Of a DNA stretch of 64,000 nt, positions 27,026-36,679 are shown piece by piece. The position numbers and the translations under genes were made by a program. Below the pieces are notes generated by a model. The model did no database searches and was not told the DNA's origin. It saw only the letters and a program-made list of their open reading frames with translations. Origin of the DNA: Leptothrix cholodnii SP-6 (lineage in GTDB: Bacteria; Pseudomonadota; Gammaproteobacteria; Burkholderiales; Burkholderiaceae_C); contig NC_010524.1 of the NCBI RefSeq assembly GCF_000019785.1, forward strand, positions 3,584,001 through 3,648,000, in the 5' to 3' direction. Position 1 is the stretch's first letter, and every line of letters begins with the position of its first letter.

Positions 27026-27621
27026 GAGACCTCGCAGATGCCGTGCAGATAGAGGGCGAACACGCGATCGGCCTGGGCTTTCATCGTGGCGGGTTTGCCG
27101 CTCAGCATCGACTGCATCACCAGGCCCTGCACGATGCCGACGAACAGCGTGGCGGCCGCTTCCTGGTCGAGCACCGCGCTGGCCTGGCCCTGGCGCACGG
27201 CGGCGTCGAGCAGGCGCAGCAGCAGCTTGCGATAGGCCTGCAGCAGCGCCCGCACCTCCTGCTTGACGGCGGAGTCGGCCGGCTGCTCGAGCTCATGGAA
27301 GATCAGCCGCGGCACGCCGGGATGGGCGACCACGAAATCGACATGGGCCCTGAACACCGCCGCCAAGGCCGCCAGCGGCGTGGCCGCCGCCTGCGCCGCC
27401 GCGTCGAGCGACTGCAGCAGCTGCGTCCGGACCCGGCCCATCGCCGCCAGCCAGATCGCCTCCTTGCTGGAGAAGTGCTTGAACACCGCCCCCTGGCTGA
27501 CGCCCACCGCCGCGGCGATCTCGCCGGTCGTGATCCGGGCCGGGCTGAACGCCTCGGCCAGGCGCAAGGCCGCGGCGACGATCTCGGTCTGGCGCTCCTC
27601 GGTGGACAGTCGGGTCGGCAT
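27022..27621 (-). CDS. TetR-family transcriptional regulator of the ABC export operon
   Basis: 199 residues from the ATG at 27621. The helix-turn-helix is in the first 50 residues (ITTGEIAAAVGVSQGAVFKHF, then SSKEAIWLAAM). A helical ligand-binding domain follows, including FVVAHPGVPRLIFHELEQP, a pattern also common in TetR regulators of efflux genes. A TTG at 27645 is an alternative start but lies inside the inverted repeat that looks like the operator. As the first gene of the efflux operon it probably represses its own transcription, with the pump substrate as inducer. Confidence 0.9.
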   Translation of the reverse strand: MPTRLSTEERQTEIVAAALRLAEAFSPARITTGEIAAAVGVSQGAVFKHFSSKEAIWLAAMGRVRTQLLQSLDAAAQAAATPLAALAAVFRAHVDFVVAHPGVPRLIFHELEQPADSAVKQEVRALLQAYRKLLLRLLDAAVRQGQASAVLDQEAAATLFVGIVQGLVMQSMLSGKPATMKAQADRVFALYLHGICEVS

Positions 27622-27641
27622 CGCAGGCAGTTCGGTCACTG

Positions 27642-27661
27642 GCAAGTAATTGAATACTTAC
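27642..27661. promoter_or_regulatory. Candidate TetR operator upstream of tetR
   Basis: GCAAGTA-ATTGAA-TACTTAC has 7-base arms matching at six positions, in a short AT-rich stretch 20 bases before the tetR start. It also lies in the intergenic region shared with frmA, whose start is 130 bases away. Confidence 0.5.
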
Positions 27662-27789
27662 CATCATAGACCCTTGGCAGACCGATGACCAGCGGCGTGA
27701 TTCGTGCACATCCGGTGCCGCTGCGCGTCTAACATGCGGTCGATTCCTGCTGCCCTCCACCCTGCCCCTTCCCGCCAAGGATCCTGCCC

Positions 27790-28908
<1,119 letters not shown>

Positions 28909-28916
28909 AATGAGGC

Positions 28917-28986
28917 CCCCACGCTCACTTCGTTCGCTGCCCCCCATGGGGGCGCTCAGTACCTTCGGAACGGCCGGGCGGTACTG
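28917..28986. repeat. Intergenic repeat-like element with nested hairpins
   Basis: Between frmA and fghA lies GCCCCCCATGGGGGCG (a 12-bp CCCCCATGGGGG palindrome) preceded by CACTTCGTTCGCTG, then AGTACC and GGTACT arms around a short loop (28959-28986). Elements of the form 'GCTCACTTCGTTCGCTGCCCCCC' recur between genes in Comamonadaceae and relatives, to my knowledge. Only this copy is in the window. Confidence 0.45.
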
Positions 28987-28988
28987 AG

Positions 28989-29855
28989 ATGCCTTTCGAC
29001 CGCCTCGAACTTCGCAGCGAACACGGCTGCTTCGGCGGCGTGCAGCGTTTCTACCGCCACGCCTCGCACACGATCGGGCTGCCGATGCAGTTCGCGCTCT
29101 TCCTGCCGCCGCAGGCGCTGGCCGGCGAGCGCGTGCCGGTGCTCACCTATCTCGCCGGGCTGACCTGCACCGAAGAGACCTTCACGATGAAGGCCGGCGC
29201 GCAGCGCCTGGCGGCCGAACTCGGCCTGGCGCTGCTGATGCCCGACACCAGCCCGCGCGGCGCGGGCGTGATCGGCGAAGACCAGCATTGGGACTTCGGC
29301 GTCGGCGCGGGCTTTTATGTGGACGCCACCCACGCGCCGTGGTCCGGCCACTGGCGCATGGAGAGCTACCTGCTCGACGAGCTGCTGCCGGGCGTGGCCG
29401 ACACGTTCGCGCTCGACGGTGCGCGAGCGGGCCTGTTCGGCCACTCGATGGGCGGGCACGGCGCGCTGACGCTGGCGCTGCGTCACCCCGGGCGCTTTGC
29501 CAGCGTGTCGGCCTTTGCGCCGATCTGCGCGCCCAGCCACTGCCCGTGGGGGCACAAGGCTTTCACCGGCTATTTCGGGCAGGACGAGTCGCTCTGGGCC
29601 GCGCACGACGCCAGCGCCTTGATGGCCACGCAGACGGCAGCGCCCTACCCCGGCGGCATCCTGATCGACCAGGGCCTGGCGGACAAGTTCCTGGCCGAGC
29701 AGCTGCACCCGGAGAGGTTCGAAGCGGCTTGCGAGGCAGCCGGCCAGCCGCTGACGCTGCGCCGCCACGCCGGCTACGACCACGGCTACTACTTCATCGC
29801 CAGCTTCGTCGACGACCACCTGAGACACCACGCCCGCACGCTCGGCGCCGCCTGA
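28989..29855 (+). CDS. fghA: S-formylglutathione hydrolase
   Basis: 288 residues, esterase D family alpha/beta hydrolase. The N-terminal signature CFGGVQRFYRHASH and YLAGLTCTEETF is followed by the nucleophile Ser in GLFGHSMGGHGAL. The catalytic Asp lies in ILIDQGLADKFL and the His in GYDHGYYFIASFVDDHL. It releases formate and glutathione from S-formylglutathione, completing the frmA pathway. The two genes form a pair as in many proteobacteria. Confidence 0.97.
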   Translation: MPFDRLELRSEHGCFGGVQRFYRHASHTIGLPMQFALFLPPQALAGERVPVLTYLAGLTCTEETFTMKAGAQRLAAELGLALLMPDTSPRGAGVIGEDQHWDFGVGAGFYVDATHAPWSGHWRMESYLLDELLPGVADTFALDGARAGLFGHSMGGHGALTLALRHPGRFASVSAFAPICAPSHCPWGHKAFTGYFGQDESLWAAHDASALMATQTAAPYPGGILIDQGLADKFLAEQLHPERFEAACEAAGQPLTLRRHAGYDHGYYFIASFVDDHLRHHARTLGAA

Positions 29856-29901
29856 ACCACGCCGAGACCGCGCCGGCATCGGGCTTGCATCGCCTGCCGT
29901 C

Positions 29902-31242
29902 ATGCACGATCACGAACCCGACTTCTGGCGCAACCTGCGCCTCGAACTGGCCTCCGGCGCGCAGTGGCGCGACCGTGCGGTGGTGCTGGCCTACGCGGCC
30001 GCCACCGGCCTGGTGGTGGTGGGTTTCACGCTGCTGGCCGAGGCCGCGAGCGAGGCCTTCGAGCACCTGCGCCAGCTCGGCAGCGATAACGGCAACGGCT
30101 ACGGCCGCTGGCTGACGCTGATCTGGACCCCGGCGCTGACCGTCGCGCTGCTGTGGTGGACACGCCGCTTCGTGCCCGGCGCGCTGGGCTCGGGCATCCC
30201 GCAGGTGGTGCTGGCACTCGATGACCAGACGCCGCCCGAGCGGCGTGCCGCGCTGGTGTCGTTGCGGCTGTCGCTGCACAAGATCGCGCTGGTCGCGGGC
30301 GGCCTGCTGGCGGGCCTGTCGATCGGCCGCGAAGGCCCGACCGTGCAGGTCGGCGCCGGCGTGATGCAGCACGCCCGGCGCTGGCTTTCGCCCGGCGCCG
30401 GCATCGACGCCCACGACCTGATGGTGGCCGGCGCCGCGGCCGGCATCGCCGCGGCGTTCAACACGCCGCTGGGCGGGGTGATGTTCGCGCTGGAACAGCT
30501 GTCACGCCGGCGCAGCCTGTCGCAGAGCTCGCTGGTGATCCTGAGCATCGTGCTGTCGGGGCTGGTGGCGGTGTCGGTGTTCGGCAACCTGAGCTATTTC
30601 GGCGTGCTGCGGGTGCAGCAGCTGTCATGGTCGCTGTTCGGGCCGGGCCTGCTGGTGGCGCTGGTGGCGGGGCTGGCGGGCGGGCTGTTCTCGCGCCTGA
30701 TCGTGGCCTCGGCACGCGGCCTGCCCGACCGCTGCAGCCGCTGGCGGGCGCAGCACCCGCTGCGTTTCGGCGCCGGCTGCGCGCTGGCGGTGGCCGTGAT
30801 CGGCCTCGTTACCGGCGGCGCCACGGCCGGCGCCGGTTATGCGCCCACCCGCGCGCTGCTCGAGGCGCAGGCCGAGCTGCCGGCGGTCTACACGCTGCTG
30901 AAGTTCTGCGCCACCTGGCTGTCGGCCTGGAGCGGCGTGCCCGCGGGCACGTTCGCGCCGTCGCTGGCGATCGGCGCGGGCATCGGCCACGACATCGCCC
31001 AGCTCACCGGCGTGGGCGCGCAGGCGGCGATCCCGCTGATCGCTCTCGGCATGGTGGGTTTCCTGGCGGCCACCACGCAGGGGCCGATCACGGCCTTCAT
31101 CATCGTGATGGAGATGGTGTCCGGCCACGCCATGGTGCTCAGCCTGATGGCCACCGCGCTGCTGTCGAGCGGTGTGGCGCGGCTGCTGACGCGGCCGATG
31201 TACCTCGAACTGGCCCAGCTGCTGGCGCGGCCGAGGCCTTAG
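29902..31242 (+). CDS. ClC-family chloride channel/transporter
   Basis: 446 residues with 10-12 membrane helices. The three anion-selectivity motifs are present: GSGIP (residues 96-100), GREGP (142-146) with the gating Glu, and GTFAP (349-353). The protein ends soon after the last helix with no CBS domains, as in ClcB-like forms. It moves chloride, possibly in exchange for protons, and may assist in acid resistance or osmotic balance. It starts 46 bases after fghA on the same strand, but its function is independent. Confidence 0.92.
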   Translation: MHDHEPDFWRNLRLELASGAQWRDRAVVLAYAAATGLVVVGFTLLAEAASEAFEHLRQLGSDNGNGYGRWLTLIWTPALTVALLWWTRRFVPGALGSGIPQVVLALDDQTPPERRAALVSLRLSLHKIALVAGGLLAGLSIGREGPTVQVGAGVMQHARRWLSPGAGIDAHDLMVAGAAAGIAAAFNTPLGGVMFALEQLSRRRSLSQSSLVILSIVLSGLVAVSVFGNLSYFGVLRVQQLSWSLFGPGLLVALVAGLAGGLFSRLIVASARGLPDRCSRWRAQHPLRFGAGCALAVAVIGLVTGGATAGAGYAPTRALLEAQAELPAVYTLLKFCATWLSAWSGVPAGTFAPSLAIGAGIGHDIAQLTGVGAQAAIPLIALGMVGFLAATTQGPITAFIIVMEMVSGHAMVLSLMATALLSSGVARLLTRPMYLELAQLLARPRP

Positions 31243-31273
31243 GTCGTCCGTCGCCAGGCCGGCCGTCGAAGTG

Positions 31274-32548
31274 TCAGTTGGCGAGCAGCTCGTCGAGCAC
31301 TTCGATCCAGTGCTTGACCGGCGTGGTGGTGCCGGTCTGCAGGTGCTGGATGCAGCCGATGTTGGCGCTGATGATGGCGTGCGGCGCGCGGGCGTCGAGC
31401 GTGGCGAGCTTGCGGTCGCGCAGCTGGTAGGCCAGCTCGGGCTGCAGCACCGAGTAGGTGCCGGCCGAGCCGCAGCACAGGTGGCTGTCCTGCGTGGCCA
31501 GGTGCACGTCGTAACCGAGCTCGGCGAAGGCCGTCTCGACGCCGCCGCGCAGCTGCTGGCCGTGCTGCAGCGTGCACGGCGGGTGGAAGGCCAGCTTGGC
31601 GCGCGGCGCCGCGCCCGCCGGCCGCACGCCCAGGCGCGACTTGAGCAGCGGCACCAGATCGGGCAGCAGCTCGGACAGGTCCTTCGCCACCGCGCCGATG
31701 CGCTCGGCCTTCTCGGCATAGGCCGGGTCGTTGCGCAGCGCGTGGCCGTATTCCTTGACGGTGACGCCGCAGCCCGAGGCATTGAAGACGATCGCCTCGA
31801 CCTTCTTGTTGTCGCCGATGCCTTCGACCAGCGGCCACCAGGCGTCGATGTTGCGGCGCATGTCGGCCAGCGCGCCGTCGTGGTCGTTGAGGTGCGCGCG
31901 CACCGCGCCGCAGCAGCCGGCCTCGTCGGACACCAGGGTCTGGATGCCGCAGGCGTCGAGCACGCGCGCGGTGGCGGTGTTGATGTTGGGCGCCAGCGTC
32001 GGCTGCACGCAGCCCATCAGCATCAGCACCCGGCGCGGGTGGCTGCGGGTCGGCCAGCGCTGCGCATGGGCGAGCTGGCCGGGGCTGGGCTTGGGCGGCA
32101 CCTTGTTCTTGAGCGAGGCCGGCAGCAGCGGGCGCACCATCTGACCGAGCTTGAGCGCGGGCGCGAACAGCGCCGAGGTCATGCCCTCGCGCAGCAGCCA
32201 GCGCACCTGGCGCTCGGCCGCCGGGCGCGCCACCTTGGCGTCGACCACCTTGCGGCCGATCTCGACCAGCTGGCCGTACTGCACGCCCGACGGGCAGGTG
32301 CTCTCGCAGTTGCGGCAGGTCAGGCAGCGGTCGAGGTGGAGCTGGGTCTTGCGGGTCGGCTCGGCGCCTTCGAGCACCTGCTTGATCAGGTAGATGCGCC
32401 CGCGCGGGCCGTCGAGCTCGTCGCCGAGCAGCTGGTAGGTCGGGCAGGTGGCGGTGCAGAAGCCGCAGTGCACGCACTTGCGCAGGATCGCCTGTGCGTC
32501 CTCGCCGTCGGTGGTGCCGGCGTATTCGGGGGCCAGGTGGGTTTGCAT
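31274..32548 (-). CDS. glcF: Glycolate oxidase iron-sulfur subunit
   Basis: 424 residues. Two [4Fe-4S] motifs near the N-terminus (CVHCGFCTATCP and CLTCRNCESTCP) are followed by two CCG domains (VSDEAGCCGAVRAHL and LCCGSAGTYSVLQPEL). This is the GlcF/LutA-type electron-transfer subunit that passes electrons from the flavin subunits to the respiratory chain. It is the last gene of the glcDEF set, 50 bases after glcE. The intact Cys ligands argue for a functional protein. Confidence 0.96.
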   Translation of the reverse strand: MQTHLAPEYAGTTDGEDAQAILRKCVHCGFCTATCPTYQLLGDELDGPRGRIYLIKQVLEGAEPTRKTQLHLDRCLTCRNCESTCPSGVQYGQLVEIGRKVVDAKVARPAAERQVRWLLREGMTSALFAPALKLGQMVRPLLPASLKNKVPPKPSPGQLAHAQRWPTRSHPRRVLMLMGCVQPTLAPNINTATARVLDACGIQTLVSDEAGCCGAVRAHLNDHDGALADMRRNIDAWWPLVEGIGDNKKVEAIVFNASGCGVTVKEYGHALRNDPAYAEKAERIGAVAKDLSELLPDLVPLLKSRLGVRPAGAAPRAKLAFHPPCTLQHGQQLRGGVETAFAELGYDVHLATQDSHLCCGSAGTYSVLQPELAYQLRDRKLATLDARAPHAIISANIGCIQHLQTGTTTPVKHWIEVLDELLAN

Positions 32549-32598
32549 GGAGGGGTCAGCCGGCAGCTGCGGTCAAGGATGCGAGCGACGCAGGTCGC

Positions 32599-33729
32599 TC
32601 ACAGATGGGGGTAAAGCCGGCCCGGATTGAAGAGGCCATGCGGGTCGAAGCTCTTTTTCAGGTCGCGGTGGATGCGGTCGAGCGGCGCCTTGAGCGGCTC
32701 GAACACGCTGGCCGCTGTGGCGCCGGCCAGCACCGCGGCCTTGTCCTTGGCGCGGTAGAGCGTGGCATGGCCGCCATGCTGGGCCGCCACCTGGCGCACG
32801 CGGGCGACGCCGTCGCGGCTGACCCACCAGCGCTGCGCGCCGCCCCACTCGATCAGCTGCTCGCCCTGCAGCGCCAGCGGCGGCGAACCGGCCGGCACGC
32901 TGACGCGCCAGAGCGCGGCACCGTCGGCCAGCGCGCGGCGGGCGTCGTTGAAGAACTCGTCGGTCTGGTCGCGCAGGCCGGCCCAGAAGCCCTGCGCCAG
33001 GCGCGCGTCGATGACCTCGCCGCCGAGCGTGTGGCTGGCCGATTCGACCGCCGCCACCGCGCCCGACAGCCGCACGATCAGCGCGCCCTGCCACCAGGCG
33101 CTGGCGTTGAGCGGCAGCGGCTGGCCGCCCCAGGTCTGCAGCAGGTCGAGGGCGCGGGCCTGCTCGCAGTCGAAGCGCAGCGTGGTGGTGGCCGGCGGCA
33201 CCGGCAGCACCTTGAGCGAGACCTCGCAGATCACGCCCAGCACGCCCAGCGAGCCGGCCAGCAGGCGCGACACGTCGTAGCCGGCGACGTTCTTCATCAC
33301 CTGGCCGCCGAAGCTCAGCACCTCGCCCTCGCCGTTGAGCAAGGTGGCGCCGAGCACGTAGTCGCGCACGCCGCCGGCACTGGCCCGCGCCGGGCCGGCC
33401 AGGCCCGAAGCCACCACGCCGCCGATCGTGCCGCCGCGCTGGCCGGGCCGCTCGGGATCTGGAAAACGCGGCGGCTCGAACGGCAGGCACTGGCCGCGCT
33501 CGGCGAGTGCGGCCTCGACCTCGGCCAGCGGCGTGCCCGCGCGCGCGGTCAGCACCAGCTCGCTGGGCTCGTAGCTGCTGATGCCGGTCAGGTCACGCGT
33601 GTCGAGCACGCTGCCGGTGATGGCCTCGCCGTAAAACGCCTTGGTGCCAGCGCCGCGGATCGCCAGCGGGCTGCTCGTGTCCCTGGCGGCGCGCACGCGC
33701 TCGACCAGGCTGTTCAACGCCTTGCTCAT
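32599..33729 (-). CDS. glcE: Glycolate oxidase FAD-binding subunit
   Basis: 376 residues, FAD-binding PCMH-type domain in the first 200 residues (LAIRGAGTKAFYGEAITGSV, GGTIGGVVASGLAGPARASA, GGQVMKNVAGYDVSRLLAGS). A shorter C-terminal cap ends FDPHGLFNPGRLYPHL, as in GlcE. It forms the glycolate dehydrogenase with GlcD and GlcF. The start ATG at 33729 is 26 bases after the glcD stop; the frame is open upstream but overlaps glcD, so the shorter form is chosen. Confidence 0.95.
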   Translation of the reverse strand: MSKALNSLVERVRAARDTSSPLAIRGAGTKAFYGEAITGSVLDTRDLTGISSYEPSELVLTARAGTPLAEVEAALAERGQCLPFEPPRFPDPERPGQRGGTIGGVVASGLAGPARASAGGVRDYVLGATLLNGEGEVLSFGGQVMKNVAGYDVSRLLAGSLGVLGVICEVSLKVLPVPPATTTLRFDCEQARALDLLQTWGGQPLPLNASAWWQGALIVRLSGAVAAVESASHTLGGEVIDARLAQGFWAGLRDQTDEFFNDARRALADGAALWRVSVPAGSPPLALQGEQLIEWGGAQRWWVSRDGVARVRQVAAQHGGHATLYRAKDKAAVLAGATAASVFEPLKAPLDRIHRDLKKSFDPHGLFNPGRLYPHL

Positions 33730-33754
33730 CGGTGTATGGAATGTGATTGGCTGC

Positions 33755-35293
33755 TCAGAACCGCGGCAGCTCGGCAAAGGGCAGCAGCCCCTTGCTGACG
33801 TGCATCTTGCCGTACTCGGCGCAGCGGTGGAGCGTGGGGATGACCTTGCCCGGATTGAGCAGGCCACGCGAGTCGAATGCGTACTTGAGCGCGATCATCT
33901 GGGCCCGCTCCTCGGGCGAGAACTGCACGCACATGGAGCTGAGTTTCTCGACGCCGACGCCGTGTTCGCCCGTGACGGTGCCGCCCATGCGCACGCTGGT
34001 CTCGAGGATGTCGGCGCCGAACAGCTCGCAGCGGTGCATCTGGTCGGGATCGTTGGCATCGAACAGGATCAGCGGGTGCAGGTTGCCGTCGCCGGCATGG
34101 AAGACGTTGCAGCAGCGCAGCTCGTACTTGATCTCCATCTCGGCGATCGCCAGCAGGATGTCGGCCAGGCGCTTGCGCGGGATGGTGCTGTCCATGCACA
34201 TGTAGTCGGGGCTGATGCGGCCCGACGCCGGAAAGGCGTTCTTGCGCCCGCTCCAGAAGCGCAGCCGCTGCGCCTCGTCGCGACTGACCTCGAGCCGGGT
34301 CGCGCCGCAGCCGGAGAGCACCTCGCGCATGCGCTCGATCTCCTCGGCCACCTCCTCGGGCGTGCCATCGCTCTCGCACAGCAGGATGGCGGCGGCGGCG
34401 AGGTCGTAGCCGGCATGCACGAAGTCCTCGACCGCGGCGGTCATGGGCTTGTCCATCATCTCCAGGCCGGCCGGGATGATGCCCTCGGCGATGATCTGCG
34501 CCACCGCCTCGCCGGCGGCCTGCACGGTGGCGAAGCTGGCCATGATGCAGCGCGCCAGCTGCGGCCTGGGCACCAGCTTGACGGTGACGTCGGTGGTGAC
34601 GGCCAGCATGCCTTCGCTGCCGACCACCACGCTGAGCAGGTCGAGGCCGGGCGCGTCGAGCGCCTCGCTGCCGAAGGTGACCGGCTCGCCCTCGATCGTG
34701 TAGCCGCGCACCTGCAGCACGTTGTGCAGCGTCAGGCCGTACTTCAGGCAGTGCACGCCGCCGGAGTTCTCGGCCACGTTGCCGCCGATGGTGCAGGCGA
34801 TCTGGCTGCTCGGGTCGGGCGCGTAATACAGGCCGTAGGGCGCCGCGGCCTCGCTGATGGCGAGGTTGCGCACACCGCACTGGACCCGCGCGGTGCGGGC
34901 GCGGGCGTCGATGCGCACGATGTGGTTGAACTTGGCGAGCGACATCGTCACGCCCAGCGCGTGCGGCATCGCGCCGCCGCTCAGGCCGGTGCCGGCGCCG
35001 CGCGCCACCACCGGCACGTCGAGGCGGTGGCAGGTGCGCAGCACGGCGGCGACCTGTTCCTCGGTCTCGGGCAGCACCACCACCAGCGGGCGCTCGCGGT
35101 AGGCGGTCAGGCCGTCGCACTCGTAGGGCACGGTGTCCTCGCCGTGCCAGAGCAGCGCGTGGGCGGGCAGCAGCGCGGTCAGCGCGGCGACGACCTGGGT
35201 CTGGCGTTGAGCGCGGGTGGCGGCATCGGGCGCGCCCATCACTTCAGTGGGCGCGAACTCGGTGCTGGCCTCACGCGGCAGGGCGGCGTTCAT
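33755..35293 (-). CDS. glcD: Glycolate oxidase catalytic flavin subunit
   Basis: 512 residues, the length of E. coli GlcD plus a few. FAD-linked oxidase motifs: PVVARGAGTGLSGGAMP, IGGNVAENSGGVHCLKYG, VVGSEGMLAVTTDVTVKL. The C-terminal metal/substrate site is CNVFHAGDGNLHPL and TGEHGVGVEKL. It oxidises glycolate (and often D-lactate) to glyoxylate. The start ATG at 35293 has a GGAGA 11 bases upstream; two earlier in-frame starts lack ribosome sites. It is 77 bases downstream of the FIST gene and begins the glcDEF run. Confidence 0.95.
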   Translation of the reverse strand: MNAALPREASTEFAPTEVMGAPDAATRAQRQTQVVAALTALLPAHALLWHGEDTVPYECDGLTAYRERPLVVVLPETEEQVAAVLRTCHRLDVPVVARGAGTGLSGGAMPHALGVTMSLAKFNHIVRIDARARTARVQCGVRNLAISEAAAPYGLYYAPDPSSQIACTIGGNVAENSGGVHCLKYGLTLHNVLQVRGYTIEGEPVTFGSEALDAPGLDLLSVVVGSEGMLAVTTDVTVKLVPRPQLARCIMASFATVQAAGEAVAQIIAEGIIPAGLEMMDKPMTAAVEDFVHAGYDLAAAAILLCESDGTPEEVAEEIERMREVLSGCGATRLEVSRDEAQRLRFWSGRKNAFPASGRISPDYMCMDSTIPRKRLADILLAIAEMEIKYELRCCNVFHAGDGNLHPLILFDANDPDQMHRCELFGADILETSVRMGGTVTGEHGVGVEKLSSMCVQFSPEERAQMIALKYAFDSRGLLNPGKVIPTLHRCAEYGKMHVSKGLLPFAELPRF

Positions 35294-35370
35294 GAGGGGG
35301 CGTTCTCCATTCGACTCGGTGGTGCGGGGGGTCGGCATCAGGCGGCGGTGTGCATCGGCATCGATCCGGA

Positions 35371-36630
35371 TCATGCCGAACTGACGAACACGGTCAGCAC
35401 GCCGGTGTAACCGTAGAGGTGATGGCGGGCGATCTCGCCGCCCGCGAAGAAGCCGACCAGCGGCACGTCGCCCAGCGCGTGGCGCACGATCTGCAGCTCG
35501 GCCGACGGCCCGCCGAAGTGCGCGCCGCCGCGGCCGTTGCAGCTGACGTAGATGGCGCCGGCGATGCGCGAGCGGCCGTCGTCGGCCTCGCCGTCGGTCG
35601 GGTCGGACTCGTCGTCGCCGGGGCTGAGTTCCTCGCGGATCTCGGCGCAGATGCGCACCAGGTCACGCCGCGCGGCCTCGACATCGCGGCGGCAGAACGC
35701 CAGCCGCATGCCGACCTCGACCCGGTCGGCCACCGCCACGCCGTTGCGTGCCGGGTCGAGCCCGATCAGGTGGCGCACCCGGGTGTCGGCGCCGAACTGG
35801 CCGCCACGCGACAGGTTCTCGTCGCCGGCGTCGCTCAGTCCGACCAGCGTGGCGCGCAGGCGCGGCAAGGCGCTGCGCGGGTCCTCGAGGTCGATGCCGA
35901 GGTCGGCCAGCAGCAGCGGCAGCGCCGGCTGGCCGTCGAGCGCCAGCACCAGGTTCTGCTCGGCGGCCGTCACGCGGCGCACCGGTCCGACCGGCTGGCA
36001 GCCCTGCGTGACACGCGACACCAGCGCCACCGCCGGGCCGAAGGCCACGCCCGAGACGCCGCCCTCGTAGACACCGCCGGCCCAGCCCGGCCCGCCCGCG
36101 GCCAGCGACGGCGCGCAGATCTGCAGGCTGCGGGTGCGTGAAGCGGCCAGGCCGCCGAACAGGTAGCCGCTGTCGGTGCGCTGCGCCAGCTCGTGGATCA
36201 GCTCGCCGAGCTCGGGCGTGTCGCCGTCGGCATGGACCATCGCGGTGTGCACGCCGGTGCCGATGTCGGCCGGGCCGAGCGCATGTTCGCCGCTGTAGAG
36301 CGAGAAGCTGCCGGCCGGCAGCTGCGCCAGCATCAGCACCAGCGCGGGCTCGTCGACGTATTCGACCCCGCTGGCCGACACGCCGACGCCGACCGTGCCG
36401 ACCCACGACACGCCCGGCCAGCGCTGGCGCAGCTCGGCCAGCAGGGCTTCGGCCTGTGCCGCGTAGTGGTCGGTGATGTAGATCCAGCCGAGGTTGGGCG
36501 CCGCTGCCGCCGCCCCCCGGACGGCGCTGCTGCGCTGGGCCTCGATCTGCGCGGCCGCCAGCGCCAGCGCCATGTGGGCGTCGGGGTGGGTGGCGTGGGC
36601 GTGGAAGAACACGGGGACCTGGATCGACAT
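35371..36630 (-). CDS. FIST-domain signal sensor protein
   Basis: 419 residues with FIST_N (about 30-230, including GWIYITDHYAAQAEALLAEL and LFGGLAASRTRSLQI) and FIST_C (about 240-400, including AIYVSCNGRGGAHFGG and VPLVGFFAGGEIARHHLYGY). FIST proteins are predicted small-ligand sensors, usually linked to signalling proteins. This one stands alone with no kinase or cyclase domain. There is no signal peptide. The start at 36630 is preceded by AGGA. It lies between phaM and glcD on the same strand, with 49- and 77-base gaps, which may mean shared transcription. Confidence 0.88.
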   Translation of the reverse strand: MSIQVPVFFHAHATHPDAHMALALAAAQIEAQRSSAVRGAAAAAPNLGWIYITDHYAAQAEALLAELRQRWPGVSWVGTVGVGVSASGVEYVDEPALVLMLAQLPAGSFSLYSGEHALGPADIGTGVHTAMVHADGDTPELGELIHELAQRTDSGYLFGGLAASRTRSLQICAPSLAAGGPGWAGGVYEGGVSGVAFGPAVALVSRVTQGCQPVGPVRRVTAAEQNLVLALDGQPALPLLLADLGIDLEDPRSALPRLRATLVGLSDAGDENLSRGGQFGADTRVRHLIGLDPARNGVAVADRVEVGMRLAFCRRDVEAARRDLVRICAEIREELSPGDDESDPTDGEADDGRSRIAGAIYVSCNGRGGAHFGGPSAELQIVRHALGDVPLVGFFAGGEIARHHLYGYTGVLTVFVSSA

Positions 36631-36679
36631 CAGCGGGTCCTGACAGCCTGTGCGGACGGTGCCCCGTGAGAACGTGGCA

